A DNA stretch of 49,948 bases from Variovorax sp. (lineage in GTDB: Bacteria > Pseudomonadota > Gammaproteobacteria > Burkholderiales > Burkholderiaceae_C). Below the pieces are notes generated by a model. It searched no databases and was not told where the DNA came from. It worked only from the letters and a program-made list of their open reading frames with translations. Positions 18,479-28,671 of the stretch are shown in pieces. The stretch is from the NCBI GenBank assembly GCA_025352265.1, contig JANXTS010000024.1, positions 1 through 49,948 on the forward strand, given 5' to 3'. Each line of letters starts with the position of its first letter. The stretch's first letter is position 1. The position numbers and the translations under genes are program-made.

Positions 18479-18557
18479 CTCGAGGAGCGTTGCAGCGCGG
18501 CTTTGTCTTAGTCAAGACGCGCCGCGTCAGGCTCGGGAACGCAACGACGCTCACCTG
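18479..18557 (+). ncRNA. SAH riboswitch aptamer (S-adenosylhomocysteine sensing) upstream of metH
   Basis: The RNA fits the SAH aptamer architecture. P1: GAGCG (18485-18489) with CGCTC (18548-18552), continued by TTG with CAA across a bulge. P2: CGCGGC (18496-18501) with GCCGCG (18521-18526). An extra hairpin: GTCTT (18505-18509) with AAGAC (18514-18518). The pseudoknot P4: CGAG (18481-18484) with CTCG (18532-18535). The conserved strings CGAGGAGCGTTGCA and CAGGCTCGGGAA are as I recall them for the family. SAH riboswitches turn expression on when SAH accumulates and are known upstream of ahcY and metH in Betaproteobacteria. The aptamer lies in the gap before the second metH piece. Confidence 0.9.
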
Positions 18558-18579
18558 ATCTCAAAAATCTACAGGTGAG
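18550..18579 (+). promoter_or_regulatory. Expression platform: anti-Shine-Dalgarno stem of the SAH riboswitch
   Basis: CTCACCTG (18550-18557) is a perfect complement of CAGGTGAG (18572-18579), the ribosome-binding region of the GTG start at 18583. The 5' arm shares CTC (18550-18552) with the 3' strand of aptamer helix P1. The two structures therefore exclude each other: SAH-stabilised P1 frees the ribosome-binding site, while without SAH the stem hides it. This implies translational control with an ON logic. Confidence 0.75.
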
Positions 18580-18582
18580 CCC

Positions 18583-21360
<2,778 letters not shown>

Positions 21361-21367
21361 ACCCGTC

Positions 21368-21390
21368 GGCCGGCGCGTCCGCGGCCGGCC
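21368..21390 (+). terminator. GC-rich stem after metH, possible terminator
   Basis: GGCCGGC (21368-21374) pairs with GCCGGCC (21384-21390) around a nine-base loop, seven bases after the metH stop. A T-rich stretch (TTTCTATTTTT, 21399-21409) follows, but only after eight other bases, so intrinsic termination is possible rather than certain. Confidence 0.35.
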
Positions 21391-21415
21391 ACCGGGAGTT
21401 TCTATTTTTCAGAAG

Positions 21416-23218
21416 TTGATTTTTGCGGCCGCGCACTACGCGGCGCTGGCGGTATTCGTCGTCGCCTGTTGGGGCTACGGGCGGGCAGTGCTGTCGCGCA
21501 TCGACGTGCCGACGCCGGCCGACGTTTGGCTCGACGCCGGAATGAGCGTCACGCTCGGGATCGGCCTGTTCATCTGCGCGTTTCAGGCATTGGCCATTGC
21601 GGGATTGTTCGGTATGACGGGCGTGCTTGTGCTGGTCGTTATCGGCATCGGCGCTGCGGCGCTGCAAGTGCCGGCATGGCGGCGGCAATTGCGTGAGCGT
21701 GCCGCGGCTGCTGCCTTTCCTTCCTCCTGGGGCGCCGACGCGTCGATGTCGTGGCTCGACAAAGCCGCACTCGCCGCGCTCGCGCTGATCGCTCTTCCGG
21801 CGCTGGTCGCACCGCTCGCACCGCCCGCCGTCTTCGACGAACTGATGTACCACCTGCCGTACGCGCGCATGCTGGCGCAGACCGGCGCGCTCGGCATCCA
21901 CGACTGGCTGCGCTACCCCTGGTTCCCGTACAACTACAACCTGCTCCATTCGGCTGCGCTGCTGGTCGGCGACGACGTGTTGCCGCACCTTCTGAGCGGA
22001 CTCGCCGGTGCGCTGTCGGTGGCGATGGTCTATCGGCTGGGCCAGCAACACACCAGCCGCACGCTGGCGCTGGTCGGTGCCACCATCTGGCTCGGCCTGG
22101 GCGACTACACCAGCGCGCTGATCGACATGGGCGTGGCGCTTTTCGTGCTGGCCGGTTGCGTGGCGTTGTGGTGGTGGCGCGAGGCCCATGTTGCAAAGAG
22201 TGCGCAAGCAACCCGCTGGCTGTGCGTGGCGGTGTTCTTCTTCGGCGTCGCCGCTGGATGCAAGTACCAGGCGCTGACCTTTTTGCCGCTGGTAGCGGTG
22301 TTCGTGTTGTGGCGCGAACGCCGACCCAAGGTGCTGGCGGTCGCGCTCTTGTGCTTTCTGCTGCCCTGCATCTATTGGTACGCGCGCAACGCCATCACGA
22401 CGGGTGACCCGTTCAACCCGATCGGCGCACGCCTGTTCGGCTTCACCAACTGGAACGCCGCCGACTATCAGAACCAGTTCGACGACGTGAAGGCGCACGC
22501 GGCATGGCCGAACCTGGCGATCTGGGGCGTGGTGCTGGCGCCGTTCAGCCCGTGGTTCAAGCGCTCTGCGGCGGTGCGCGCGGCGTTCGTGTTCTGCGCC
22601 TACTCGCTGATCGTGTGGTTCGTGACGTCGCGCTATCCGCGCTACATGACGGCGTCGTATCCGTTGGTCGCGCTGATGGCGGCGCTCGGCTGGGCGGCGT
22701 TTTTCGCAGCAGTCGCGGCGGGCCTACGCAAGGCTGTGCTGAGGATTCCGTCATGGCCGGCATGGCCGCGCGTCGGCGCGTGTGTCGGTGGGCTTTTGCT
22801 CGTCATGCTGGCAGTCCTGTCGGTGCAGCAGACCGTCAAGAAGGTCGCGATGGTGTCTCTCACGCAGGCAACGCGCGACACGTTCCTGCGCGAGAACGTG
22901 CCGGGCTACGAAGTCATGCGCTACCTGCGCGAACATCCGCACGGCAAGCTCTACCAAGTGGCGCTGAGCGAGGCCATCTACTACGGCCCCGACGAGGTCT
23001 GGGGCGACACGCTGGGCCCCTGGCGTTATTCAGATTTCCTGGCGGCGCCGCCCGACGAGATGGCGCGCAAATTCGCGTCGTTCGGCTTCGGTTCATTGGT
23101 TGTCGCCTTGCCGTACGTGGGCGCTCTGAGCAGCAAACCCGGCTTCGAAAAGCACTTCGTCCCGCTGTATGAAAAGGATGGCGCCAAGGCCTACCGTATC
23201 CTCGCAGGCGTGCCATGA
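21416..23218 (+). CDS. Polytopic membrane glycosyltransferase-like protein (GT-C fold candidate)
   Basis: A 600-residue integral membrane protein with roughly ten to twelve hydrophobic helices and a soluble C-terminal part of about 100 residues. The first large loop carries FDELMYHLPYARMLAQTG, an acidic motif followed by a conserved His/Tyr/Arg pattern like the catalytic loop of GT-C (PMT/ArnT-like) enzymes that use polyprenyl-phosphate sugars. WLRYPWFPYNYNLLHSAALL follows in the same style. The proposed start is TTG at 21416 with AGAAG just before it; this start is weak. Its stop overlaps the GT2 gene start (ATGA). With the GT2 and GtrA genes it likely forms a system that loads sugars onto a lipid carrier, moves them across the membrane and transfers them. 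Target unknown. Confidence 0.65.
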   Translation: MIFAAAHYAALAVFVVACWGYGRAVLSRIDVPTPADVWLDAGMSVTLGIGLFICAFQALAIAGLFGMTGVLVLVVIGIGAAALQVPAWRRQLRERAAAAAFPSSWGADASMSWLDKAALAALALIALPALVAPLAPPAVFDELMYHLPYARMLAQTGALGIHDWLRYPWFPYNYNLLHSAALLVGDDVLPHLLSGLAGALSVAMVYRLGQQHTSRTLALVGATIWLGLGDYTSALIDMGVALFVLAGCVALWWWREAHVAKSAQATRWLCVAVFFFGVAAGCKYQALTFLPLVAVFVLWRERRPKVLAVALLCFLLPCIYWYARNAITTGDPFNPIGARLFGFTNWNAADYQNQFDDVKAHAAWPNLAIWGVVLAPFSPWFKRSAAVRAAFVFCAYSLIVWFVTSRYPRYMTASYPLVALMAALGWAAFFAAVAAGLRKAVLRIPSWPAWPRVGACVGGLLLVMLAVLSVQQTVKKVAMVSLTQATRDTFLRENVPGYEVMRYLREHPHGKLYQVALSEAIYYGPDEVWGDTLGPWRYSDFLAAPPDEMARKFASFGFGSLVVALPYVGALSSKPGFEKHFVPLYEKDGAKAYRILAGVP

Positions 23219-24246
23219 ACGAACTCGCTTATCTACCCTCGTCGTCGTCTCCTGACGCTGCCGCCGCCGCGCGCGGCCTGCCGGTCGCACCCGTAGCGCC
23301 CATCGCCACCTTGCGCGTCGCCGCCGTCATCCCGTGCTTCAACGAAGCGCTGGCCATTGCCCGAGTCATCGCCGAGTTCCGCGACGTCTTGCCCGAAGCG
23401 CAGATCCATGTCTTCGACAACCGTTCCACCGACGACACCGCCGCCGTGGCACGCGCCAGCGGCGCACGGGTTACCCACGTGGCGCTGGCCGGCAAGGGCA
23501 ACGTGACGCGGCGCATGTTCGCGGATGTCGAGGCCGACGTGTATGTGATGGTCGATGGCGACGCGACCTACGACCTCGACGGCGTGAGGCCGATGATCGA
23601 TGCGCTGGTCGCAGGCAATCTCGACATGGTGGTGGGCTATCGCGTCGACGACGGCGCCGATGCCGATACCTACAGGGCGGGGCACCGGCTGGGCAACCGC
23701 ATGCTGACGGGCGCCGTCGCCGGACTCTTCGGCGGCCACCTGACCGACATGCTGTCGGGCTACCGCGTGTTCTCGCGCCGCTATGCCAAGTCGTTCCCGG
23801 CCGTGTCGGCGGGCTTCGAGATCGAGACCGAACTCACGGTGCACGCGCTCGAACTGCGCATGCCCTTCGCCGAGCTGCCGGTGCGTTATCGCTCCCGGCC
23901 CGAGGGCTCGCACAGCAAACTGTCGACCTACCGTGACGGCTGCCGCATCCTGAAGACGATCTGCAAGCTGTTCGTGAGCGAACGACCGCTGCAGTTCTTC
24001 GCGAGCATCGCCGGGGCTCTGGCGTTTCTGTCGCTGCTGGCCGCAGTGCCGCTCGCGCTCACCTACATGCAGACCGGTTTGGTGCCACGGTTGCCGACAG
24101 CCGTGCTGCTCACCGGCAGCATGCTGACTGCCATGCTCGCTTTCGTTTGCGGGGTGGTGTTGCACACGGTGACCATCGGGCGGCGTGAGGCCAAGCGGCT
24201 GCGTTACCTCGCGATTCCCGGCGTACGACACGCGGTCGAGCCGTGA
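23215..24246 (+). CDS. Glycosyltransferase family 2, polyprenyl-phosphate sugar synthase-like
   Basis: A 343-residue GT-A enzyme. After an N-terminal Ala/Pro-rich segment of about 32 residues the catalytic domain begins AAVIPCFNEALAIARVI. The metal-binding DxD is in MVDGDATYDLDG, and the acceptor region TDMLSGYRVFSRR is typical of DPM1-like transferases. Residues about 260-325 form two membrane helices. Such enzymes transfer a sugar from a nucleotide donor to dolichol- or undecaprenyl-phosphate. The gene is coupled to the GT-C-like gene (ATGA overlap) and followed by a GtrA flippase-like gene, so the lipid-linked sugar is probably used by its upstream neighbour. Confidence 0.88.
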   Translation: MNELAYLPSSSSPDAAAAARGLPVAPVAPIATLRVAAVIPCFNEALAIARVIAEFRDVLPEAQIHVFDNRSTDDTAAVARASGARVTHVALAGKGNVTRRMFADVEADVYVMVDGDATYDLDGVRPMIDALVAGNLDMVVGYRVDDGADADTYRAGHRLGNRMLTGAVAGLFGGHLTDMLSGYRVFSRRYAKSFPAVSAGFEIETELTVHALELRMPFAELPVRYRSRPEGSHSKLSTYRDGCRILKTICKLFVSERPLQFFASIAGALAFLSLLAAVPLALTYMQTGLVPRLPTAVLLTGSMLTAMLAFVCGVVLHTVTIGRREAKRLRYLAIPGVRHAVEP

Positions 24247-24286
24247 CGCACCGTTGCACGCGCAGTGATGCCGCAATGAAAGCCCG

Positions 24287-24691
24287 ATGAAGCTCGGCCG
24301 CGAGTTCCTGACCTTCGCCGCGGTGGGCATCGTCGGCCTGGGTGTCGATGTTTGCGTGCTGTACCTCGCCGCGCCGGCACTGGGCTGGTACGCGGCGCGC
24401 GTGCTGTCGTTTCTCGCGGCGGCCAGCACGACCTGGGCGTTCAACCGGCGCTTTACCTTCGCGGCGCGATCGTCGAATGCGTCGATTTGGCGTGAGTACG
24501 TGAGCTATCTGTTGACGATGCTGGGTGGTGCGGTCGTCAACTACGCGGTGTACGTCGCCACGCTGCATTGGGTCGGCGCAACGATTCCCTGGGCGCCTGC
24601 GCTCGGCGTGGCCCTCGGCAGTTGCGCCGGGCTCGCGCTCAACTTCATGTCGGCCCGGCACCTCGTCTTCAAGGACAAGCGAGGGTCCTGA
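24287..24691 (+). CDS. GtrA-family membrane protein
   Basis: A 134-residue protein with four membrane helices and the GtrA signature: FAAVGIVGLGVDVCVLYL in helix 1, STTWAFNRRFTF after helix 2 and LNFMSARHLVFKD at the end. GtrA proteins are thought to flip undecaprenyl-phosphate-linked sugars across the inner membrane. The gene lies 40 bases after the GT2 gene and completes the three-gene module that starts at 21416. The next gene is convergent. Confidence 0.9.
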   Translation: MKLGREFLTFAAVGIVGLGVDVCVLYLAAPALGWYAARVLSFLAAASTTWAFNRRFTFAARSSNASIWREYVSYLLTMLGGAVVNYAVYVATLHWVGATIPWAPALGVALGSCAGLALNFMSARHLVFKDKRGS

Positions 24692-24739
24692 AGGACCACA
24701 CCGCCGAGTCCGGGCGCGCTTGCGACGCGAGCCGGCAAA

Positions 24740-25654
24740 CTAATCGAGCAGCGGCTCCAGCCCCGGTGCACTGTCGATTTCGGTGGGCTTGTAGAGCTTG
24801 TGCCCCGCTGCAGGACCGGGTACGTCGGTGACCACGACCAGGCGCCACTGCTCCGTCTTCTTCGCGCAGGCGCGTTCCTCGGGTGTCAGCTGGAAACTGG
24901 CCATGCCAACCGCCGTTCCCTTCACTGCCAGCTTCAGCAAAGTAGCACCCTTTTTGTCCTTGACCTCGATGTCGTAGCCGAGGTTTTGCCCGACCACGTT
25001 TTCGGGCTTGTAACCGTAGCCTGCGAAGTGACGCGTCAGATAGTCCAGCGCCGCCGCTTGCAGTTCTTCACGGGATGCCAGGACGACGACCGGCTCCGGC
25101 GCCACGACCGGCACGCCCCCGCGGGCCCGCGCGGCCTGCAACTCCTCTTCGGTCGGCAGCCACCCGCGTGCGCCGCGAACCAGCACCGCGACCTTCAGAT
25201 CGGCATCCCACGAGGCCACGTGCCACTCCTGCTCGTCCGGCACCCGGGTCGAGACCTTGGCCGCCTTGTCGGTCTCCAGATCGGCTATCGCGATCCGGTT
25301 GGTCTGCAGCACCGCGCGCACGCCCTGGCCGGCGTCGAGCGAGCGCTTGAGCAAGGTCATGCGGTCTTTGGCGCGCTGGATTTGCTGTGCGCTCCGCTCG
25401 CCACCGCCGAGCCGATGCTGCGGATCGAGAGACTCGAGATAGAACCAGCGGCCACCGCTGCCGATGCTGACCAGCTCTGCCCAGATGGTGGCGATGACGT
25501 TGTCGCCGGTCGCCAGCCAGGCGTGGTCGCCGGCCTTGTCGCGCGCTTCGAACACGCCCATGCGAGCGATGATTTCGACAGGCGTGCGCTTTTCGCCAGT
25601 GAGGCGCTTTTCGTTGATGAGGGCCAGGACGGCGGGTTCGACTTCTTTTTCCAT
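24740..25654 (-). CDS. Protein with C-terminal DUF3883 (NO VEIN-like) domain
   Basis: A 304-residue soluble protein. Residues about 1-190 are an unrecognised N-terminal region with alternating helical and strand segments. Residues about 205-290 resemble DUF3883, a PD-(D/E)xK-nuclease-like fold: GYGYKPENVVGQNLGYDIEV, then LLKLAVKGT, then FQLTPEERACA and WRLVVVTDV. In the usual pattern the strand before the lysine reads IEVK; here it reads LAVKG, so the acidic member of the pair appears to be replaced by alanine. No secretion signal. It lies 72 bases downstream of the enamidase gene on the same strand, but no functional connection is evident. No Shine-Dalgarno is visible before the ATG. Confidence 0.6.
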   Translation of the reverse strand: MEKEVEPAVLALINEKRLTGEKRTPVEIIARMGVFEARDKAGDHAWLATGDNVIATIWAELVSIGSGGRWFYLESLDPQHRLGGGERSAQQIQRAKDRMTLLKRSLDAGQGVRAVLQTNRIAIADLETDKAAKVSTRVPDEQEWHVASWDADLKVAVLVRGARGWLPTEEELQAARARGGVPVVAPEPVVVLASREELQAAALDYLTRHFAGYGYKPENVVGQNLGYDIEVKDKKGATLLKLAVKGTAVGMASFQLTPEERACAKKTEQWRLVVVTDVPGPAAGHKLYKPTEIDSAPGLEPLLD

Positions 25655-25726
25655 GCGGGAGGGAATCTGCGGGTTGCGACCGTTTCAAGTATGCCGCGAA
25701 GTCTCTGCGCTCTGCGGCGCACGTGA

Positions 25727-26926
25727 TCAGTGCGCGCCGGAAAGTACCGTCGGCACCTCGGTCGCAGGCGGCGTATTGCGACTGCGCCCGCAACGCATGA
25801 TGCCGTCGATCATCACCATGCCGATGCCCGGAATATCGCCGATCTGCACGCTCTCCAGCAGGCCGGCCGCGGGCGAATGCTGCGCGCGGTCCATGAACAC
25901 GAAGTCGGCATCGCGGCCGACCTCGATCAGGCCGCTGTTCAGATTGCGGATGCGCGCCGTGTTGCCCGTCGCAAAGCAAAACACCTGCTCCGCCGGGATG
26001 TTGGCGAACGCTGAAATGAACGACACCATGCGCAGGATGCCGAGTGGCTGCACGCCCGAACCGGCCGGGCCGTCGGTGCCGAGGATGACGCGGTGCGGGC
26101 ACTTCAGTTCGATCGCGGCGCGCGCGGCGGCGATGGCAGTTTTCTCGTTGCCGTTGTGCACGATCTCGATGGCGCGCGAACTCTTCTCGCAGAGCTCGCA
26201 CACATGCGCTTCGGGCAGCGAGGTGTGTCCGCCGTTGATGTGACCGATGACGTCGGCATCGGCTTCGAGCACCACGTCCTTGTCGATGTAGCCTGAGCCC
26301 GGCACGGAGGGACCGCCCGTGTGGATGGTGCTCTGGATGCCGTACTTGCGCGCCCAGGCCACCATCTCCTTGGCCTCGTAGCCGGCCTTTACGGTGCCCA
26401 GTCCCACTTCGCCCAGCAGGCCGACGCCGGCTTCGGCCAGTTCCTTGAAGTCGCTCTCGACCATGCCCTTTTCGATGACCGGCGCACCGGCCAGCACCTT
26501 GACGCCGGCCGGGCGAAAGTTGTCGAATGCGCGCTGTGCGGTGATGGCAAGAGCCTTGAGTCCGACGATGTCTTTGGGCCGGCCCGGCAGATGTACTTCC
26601 CCGGCCGAGATCATCGTCGTCACGCCGCCGTTCATGCTTGACTCGATCCAGCCGAGCTGGCTCTGGCGCGGCGTCCAGTCGCCGAACACCGGGTGCACGT
26701 GGCTGTCGATGAGGCCGGGCGCGACGGTGGTCTGGTGGCAGTCGATGACGGTCTTCGCGCCCTCGACGTCCAGGTCCTTGTACTTGCCGACCGCGACGAT
26801 CAAGCCGTCGTTCACTACGATGGTGTCGGCATCGAGGATGGGCTTGTCGATGTCGCCCGAGAGCAGCAGCCCTATGTTCTGGATGACGACTTTGCCCGAC
26901 TTGCCGCCGGTTGCGATTTCTGCCAT
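25727..26926 (-). CDS. Enamidase-like amidohydrolase (nicotinate pathway)
   Basis: A 399-residue amidohydrolase-superfamily protein that resembles enamidase of Eubacterium barkeri, a Fe/Zn enzyme that hydrolyses 1,4,5,6-tetrahydro-6-oxonicotinate to 2-formylglutarate and ammonia. The metal motif is His76-Val-His78 in GLIDSHVHP. Further metal or active-site candidates are in IHTGGPSVPGSG, GHINGGHT and the aspartate of ILGTDGPAGSG. Its length is close to the characterised enzyme. Its ATG at 26926 lies inside the 3' end of the TetR gene (55-base overlap), with GAGG seven bases upstream. Placement beside 6-hydroxynicotinate reductase, nicotinamidase and nicotinate dehydrogenase genes strongly supports this role; sequence alone would leave other cyclic-amide substrates open. 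Confidence 0.85.
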   Translation of the reverse strand: MAEIATGGKSGKVVIQNIGLLLSGDIDKPILDADTIVVNDGLIVAVGKYKDLDVEGAKTVIDCHQTTVAPGLIDSHVHPVFGDWTPRQSQLGWIESSMNGGVTTMISAGEVHLPGRPKDIVGLKALAITAQRAFDNFRPAGVKVLAGAPVIEKGMVESDFKELAEAGVGLLGEVGLGTVKAGYEAKEMVAWARKYGIQSTIHTGGPSVPGSGYIDKDVVLEADADVIGHINGGHTSLPEAHVCELCEKSSRAIEIVHNGNEKTAIAAARAAIELKCPHRVILGTDGPAGSGVQPLGILRMVSFISAFANIPAEQVFCFATGNTARIRNLNSGLIEVGRDADFVFMDRAQHSPAAGLLESVQIGDIPGIGMVMIDGIMRCGRSRNTPPATEVPTVLSGAH

Positions 26927-27627
26927 TTCTTGACCTCGTGGGGGACTGTTGTTGGTTCATCGAAGACGCCGACATCGACCGTGCGCAACACGGTCTCGAT
27001 GACGAAGTCTTCCCAGTGCGACACCGCTTCGGGTGTTTCCAATGGCTCGCCGAGAAACGCGGTGAGCGTGTGACGGTTTGACGTATAGAAGTAGCCTGTA
27101 GACGCGATCAACAAGTAGAGATCGCGCGCTGCGACGTCGGCGCGAAAGAGCCCTTGCGTCACGCCGCTCGCGAGCAGCTGCTGGATGATCGCTATGGCCT
27201 GCGACGAGTACTCGCGCGCTCTCAGGGACTTGGCGATGTGCCGGCCCTTGTGCAGGTTTTCGGTGTTGAGCAGCGTGACGAATTCAGGGTTCTTGCGGTA
27301 GTAGCCGAGGACGAAGCGGATCACCGCGGTGAGCGACTCGACCGGCCGCGTGGCATCGAGTTCGATCGAGGCCTCGGCCTCGTCCATCCGCCGGTAGATG
27401 CCTTCGAGCACCGCGATGAACAGGCCTTCCTTGCTGCCGAAGTAGTAATAGATCATCCGGTCGAACGACTTGGCGGCTTTCGAGATCTTCTCGACGCTGC
27501 CGCCGTCGTAGCCGTACTTGGCGAAGACCTTGGTCGCCGCCTTCAGTATGGAATCGCGCGTGGCCTGCGCCGCAGCTTCGCGCACGCCGGTGCGGCGTGT
27601 GGGCTTGGCGGCGGCATTGCGCTCCAT
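26872..27627 (-). CDS. TetR-family regulator of the nicotinate cluster
   Basis: A 251-residue TetR/AcrR-type regulator. Residues about 22-70 form the DNA-binding domain (ILKAATKVFAKYGYDGGSVE, then MIYYYFGSKEGLFIAVLEGIY). The remainder is a helical ligand domain with a long C-terminal tail. Its ATG overlaps the stop of the ferredoxin reductase gene by one base (TAATG), and its 3' end overlaps the enamidase start. It is thus the middle gene of a three-gene leftward operon. It probably binds the palindromes in the divergent promoter (28526-28580) and responds to nicotinate or a pathway intermediate (inference). Confidence 0.88.
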   Translation of the reverse strand: MERNAAAKPTRRTGVREAAAQATRDSILKAATKVFAKYGYDGGSVEKISKAAKSFDRMIYYYFGSKEGLFIAVLEGIYRRMDEAEASIELDATRPVESLTAVIRFVLGYYRKNPEFVTLLNTENLHKGRHIAKSLRAREYSSQAIAIIQQLLASGVTQGLFRADVAARDLYLLIASTGYFYTSNRHTLTAFLGEPLETPEAVSHWEDFVIETVLRTVDVGVFDEPTTVPHEVKKWQKSQPAASRAKSSSRT

Positions 27628-28400
27628 TATTTTTCAGCGAAGGCGCGTTCGATCACAAAGTCGCCGGGTGTCGAAGTGTTGCCTTCCTTGAAGCCCCGCG
27701 CTTCCAGCATGTGCTTCAGGTCGACAAGCAGGCCGGGACTGCCGCACAGCATCACGCGGTCTTCGGCGGCATTGATGGGCGGCAGGCCGAGGTCGTCGGT
27801 CAGCTTGTTGCTTTCAATGAGCTCGGTAATGCGGCCCATGTTGCGGAACTCTTCGCGCGTCACGGTTGGGTAATAGAGCAACTGCTTTTCGATCATCTCG
27901 CCCAGGATCTCGTGCTTGGGCAGATGGTCGGTCACCAAATCGTGGTACGCCAGCTCGTCGATCTGGCGCACGCCGTGCACCAGGATGACCTTTTCGAACT
28001 TCTCGTAGGTCTCCGGGTCGCGGATGATGCTCATGAAGGGTGCGAGGCCAGTGCCCGTACCAAACAAATACAGACGCTTGCCGGGCAAGGTGTAGTCGAT
28101 CAGCAGCGTGCCGGTGGGCTTGCGACCCACGATGATGGTGTCGCCCGGCTGGATGTGCTGCAGCTTCGAAGTGAGCGGGCCGTCTTCGACCTTGATGCTC
28201 AGAAACTCCAAGTGCTCTTCGTAGTTGGGACTCACGATGCTGTAAGCGCGCAGCAACGGCTTGTTGTTCACCTTGAGGCCGATCATGGTGAAGTGGCCGT
28301 TCGAGAAGCGCAACGAAGGATCGCGCGTGGTGGTGAAGGTGAACAGGCGGTCGGTCCAGTGGTGGACTGTCAGGACGCGTTCTTCGCTGAATGCACTCAT
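27627..28400 (-). CDS. Ferredoxin--NADP+ reductase
   Basis: A 257-residue FAD protein of the bacterial (Fpr) class. The FAD motif is LLRAYSIVS, the nucleotide-binding loop is LFGTGTGLAPFMSIIRDP, and the NADP segment is VMLCGSPGLLVDLKHML. I use ATG 28400 (MSAFSEERVLTVHHW); upstream in-frame codons lack similarity to the family. It is the first gene of the leftward operon that includes the TetR regulator and enamidase. It shares the divergent promoter region with 6-hydroxynicotinate reductase, which needs a low-potential reductant. It probably passes electrons from NADPH, through a ferredoxin encoded elsewhere or directly, to that reductase. Confidence 0.92.
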   Translation of the reverse strand: MSAFSEERVLTVHHWTDRLFTFTTTRDPSLRFSNGHFTMIGLKVNNKPLLRAYSIVSPNYEEHLEFLSIKVEDGPLTSKLQHIQPGDTIIVGRKPTGTLLIDYTLPGKRLYLFGTGTGLAPFMSIIRDPETYEKFEKVILVHGVRQIDELAYHDLVTDHLPKHEILGEMIEKQLLYYPTVTREEFRNMGRITELIESNKLTDDLGLPPINAAEDRVMLCGSPGLLVDLKHMLEARGFKEGNTSTPGDFVIERAFAEK

Positions 28401-28671
28401 ACGGGATTCGATGTGGGTTGTGAACAGAAGTCGGTCGCCCGATTGTCCTTGGTTGCCAAAAGTCTTGCGAAACCCGATCTGCAAACGCCGCTCGAAAACA
28501 CCATTGCAAGCCTCTGGCCCGTTTGCTACATTGAGCTCTCATGTAGTGAACGCCACATGAACGTGTAGGGAATGCTACACAATTGTCAGATGCCGTACAA
28601 GCGCCTCCGTCGGCACGCTTGTTGCAACTGCCAGAGCAAGCGTCCAGAAGAATCCCCACGAGATCGAGCCG
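28401..28671. promoter_or_regulatory. Divergent promoter region of the nicotinate cluster
   Basis: This 271-base space separates the ferredoxin reductase (leftward) and 6-hydroxynicotinate reductase (rightward) genes. It contains a rightward promoter candidate, TTGCAA (28504-28509), a 17-base spacer and TACATT (28527-28532). The -10 overlaps the first of three palindromes (28526-28580). Between promoter and gene, ACAAGCG (28597-28603) pairs with CGCTTGT (28616-28622), a possible leader hairpin of unknown meaning. I do not see a good leftward promoter. Confidence 0.5.
28526..28580. promoter_or_regulatory. Three nested palindromes, candidate TetR operators
   Basis: Palindrome 1: CTACAT (28526-28531) with ATGTAG (28541-28546). 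Palindrome 2, overlapping it: CATGT (28540-28544) with ACATG (28555-28559). Palindrome 3: GTGTAG (28563-28568) with CTACAC (28575-28580), six-base spacer. All share a (A/G)TGTAG-like half-site. Such clustered sites are expected for a TetR repressor controlling a divergent promoter. Confidence 0.6.

Noticed and set aside
24692..24739. Bidirectional terminator between gtrA-like and the convergent DUF3883 gene
   Set aside because: No clean stem followed by a T-run on either strand.
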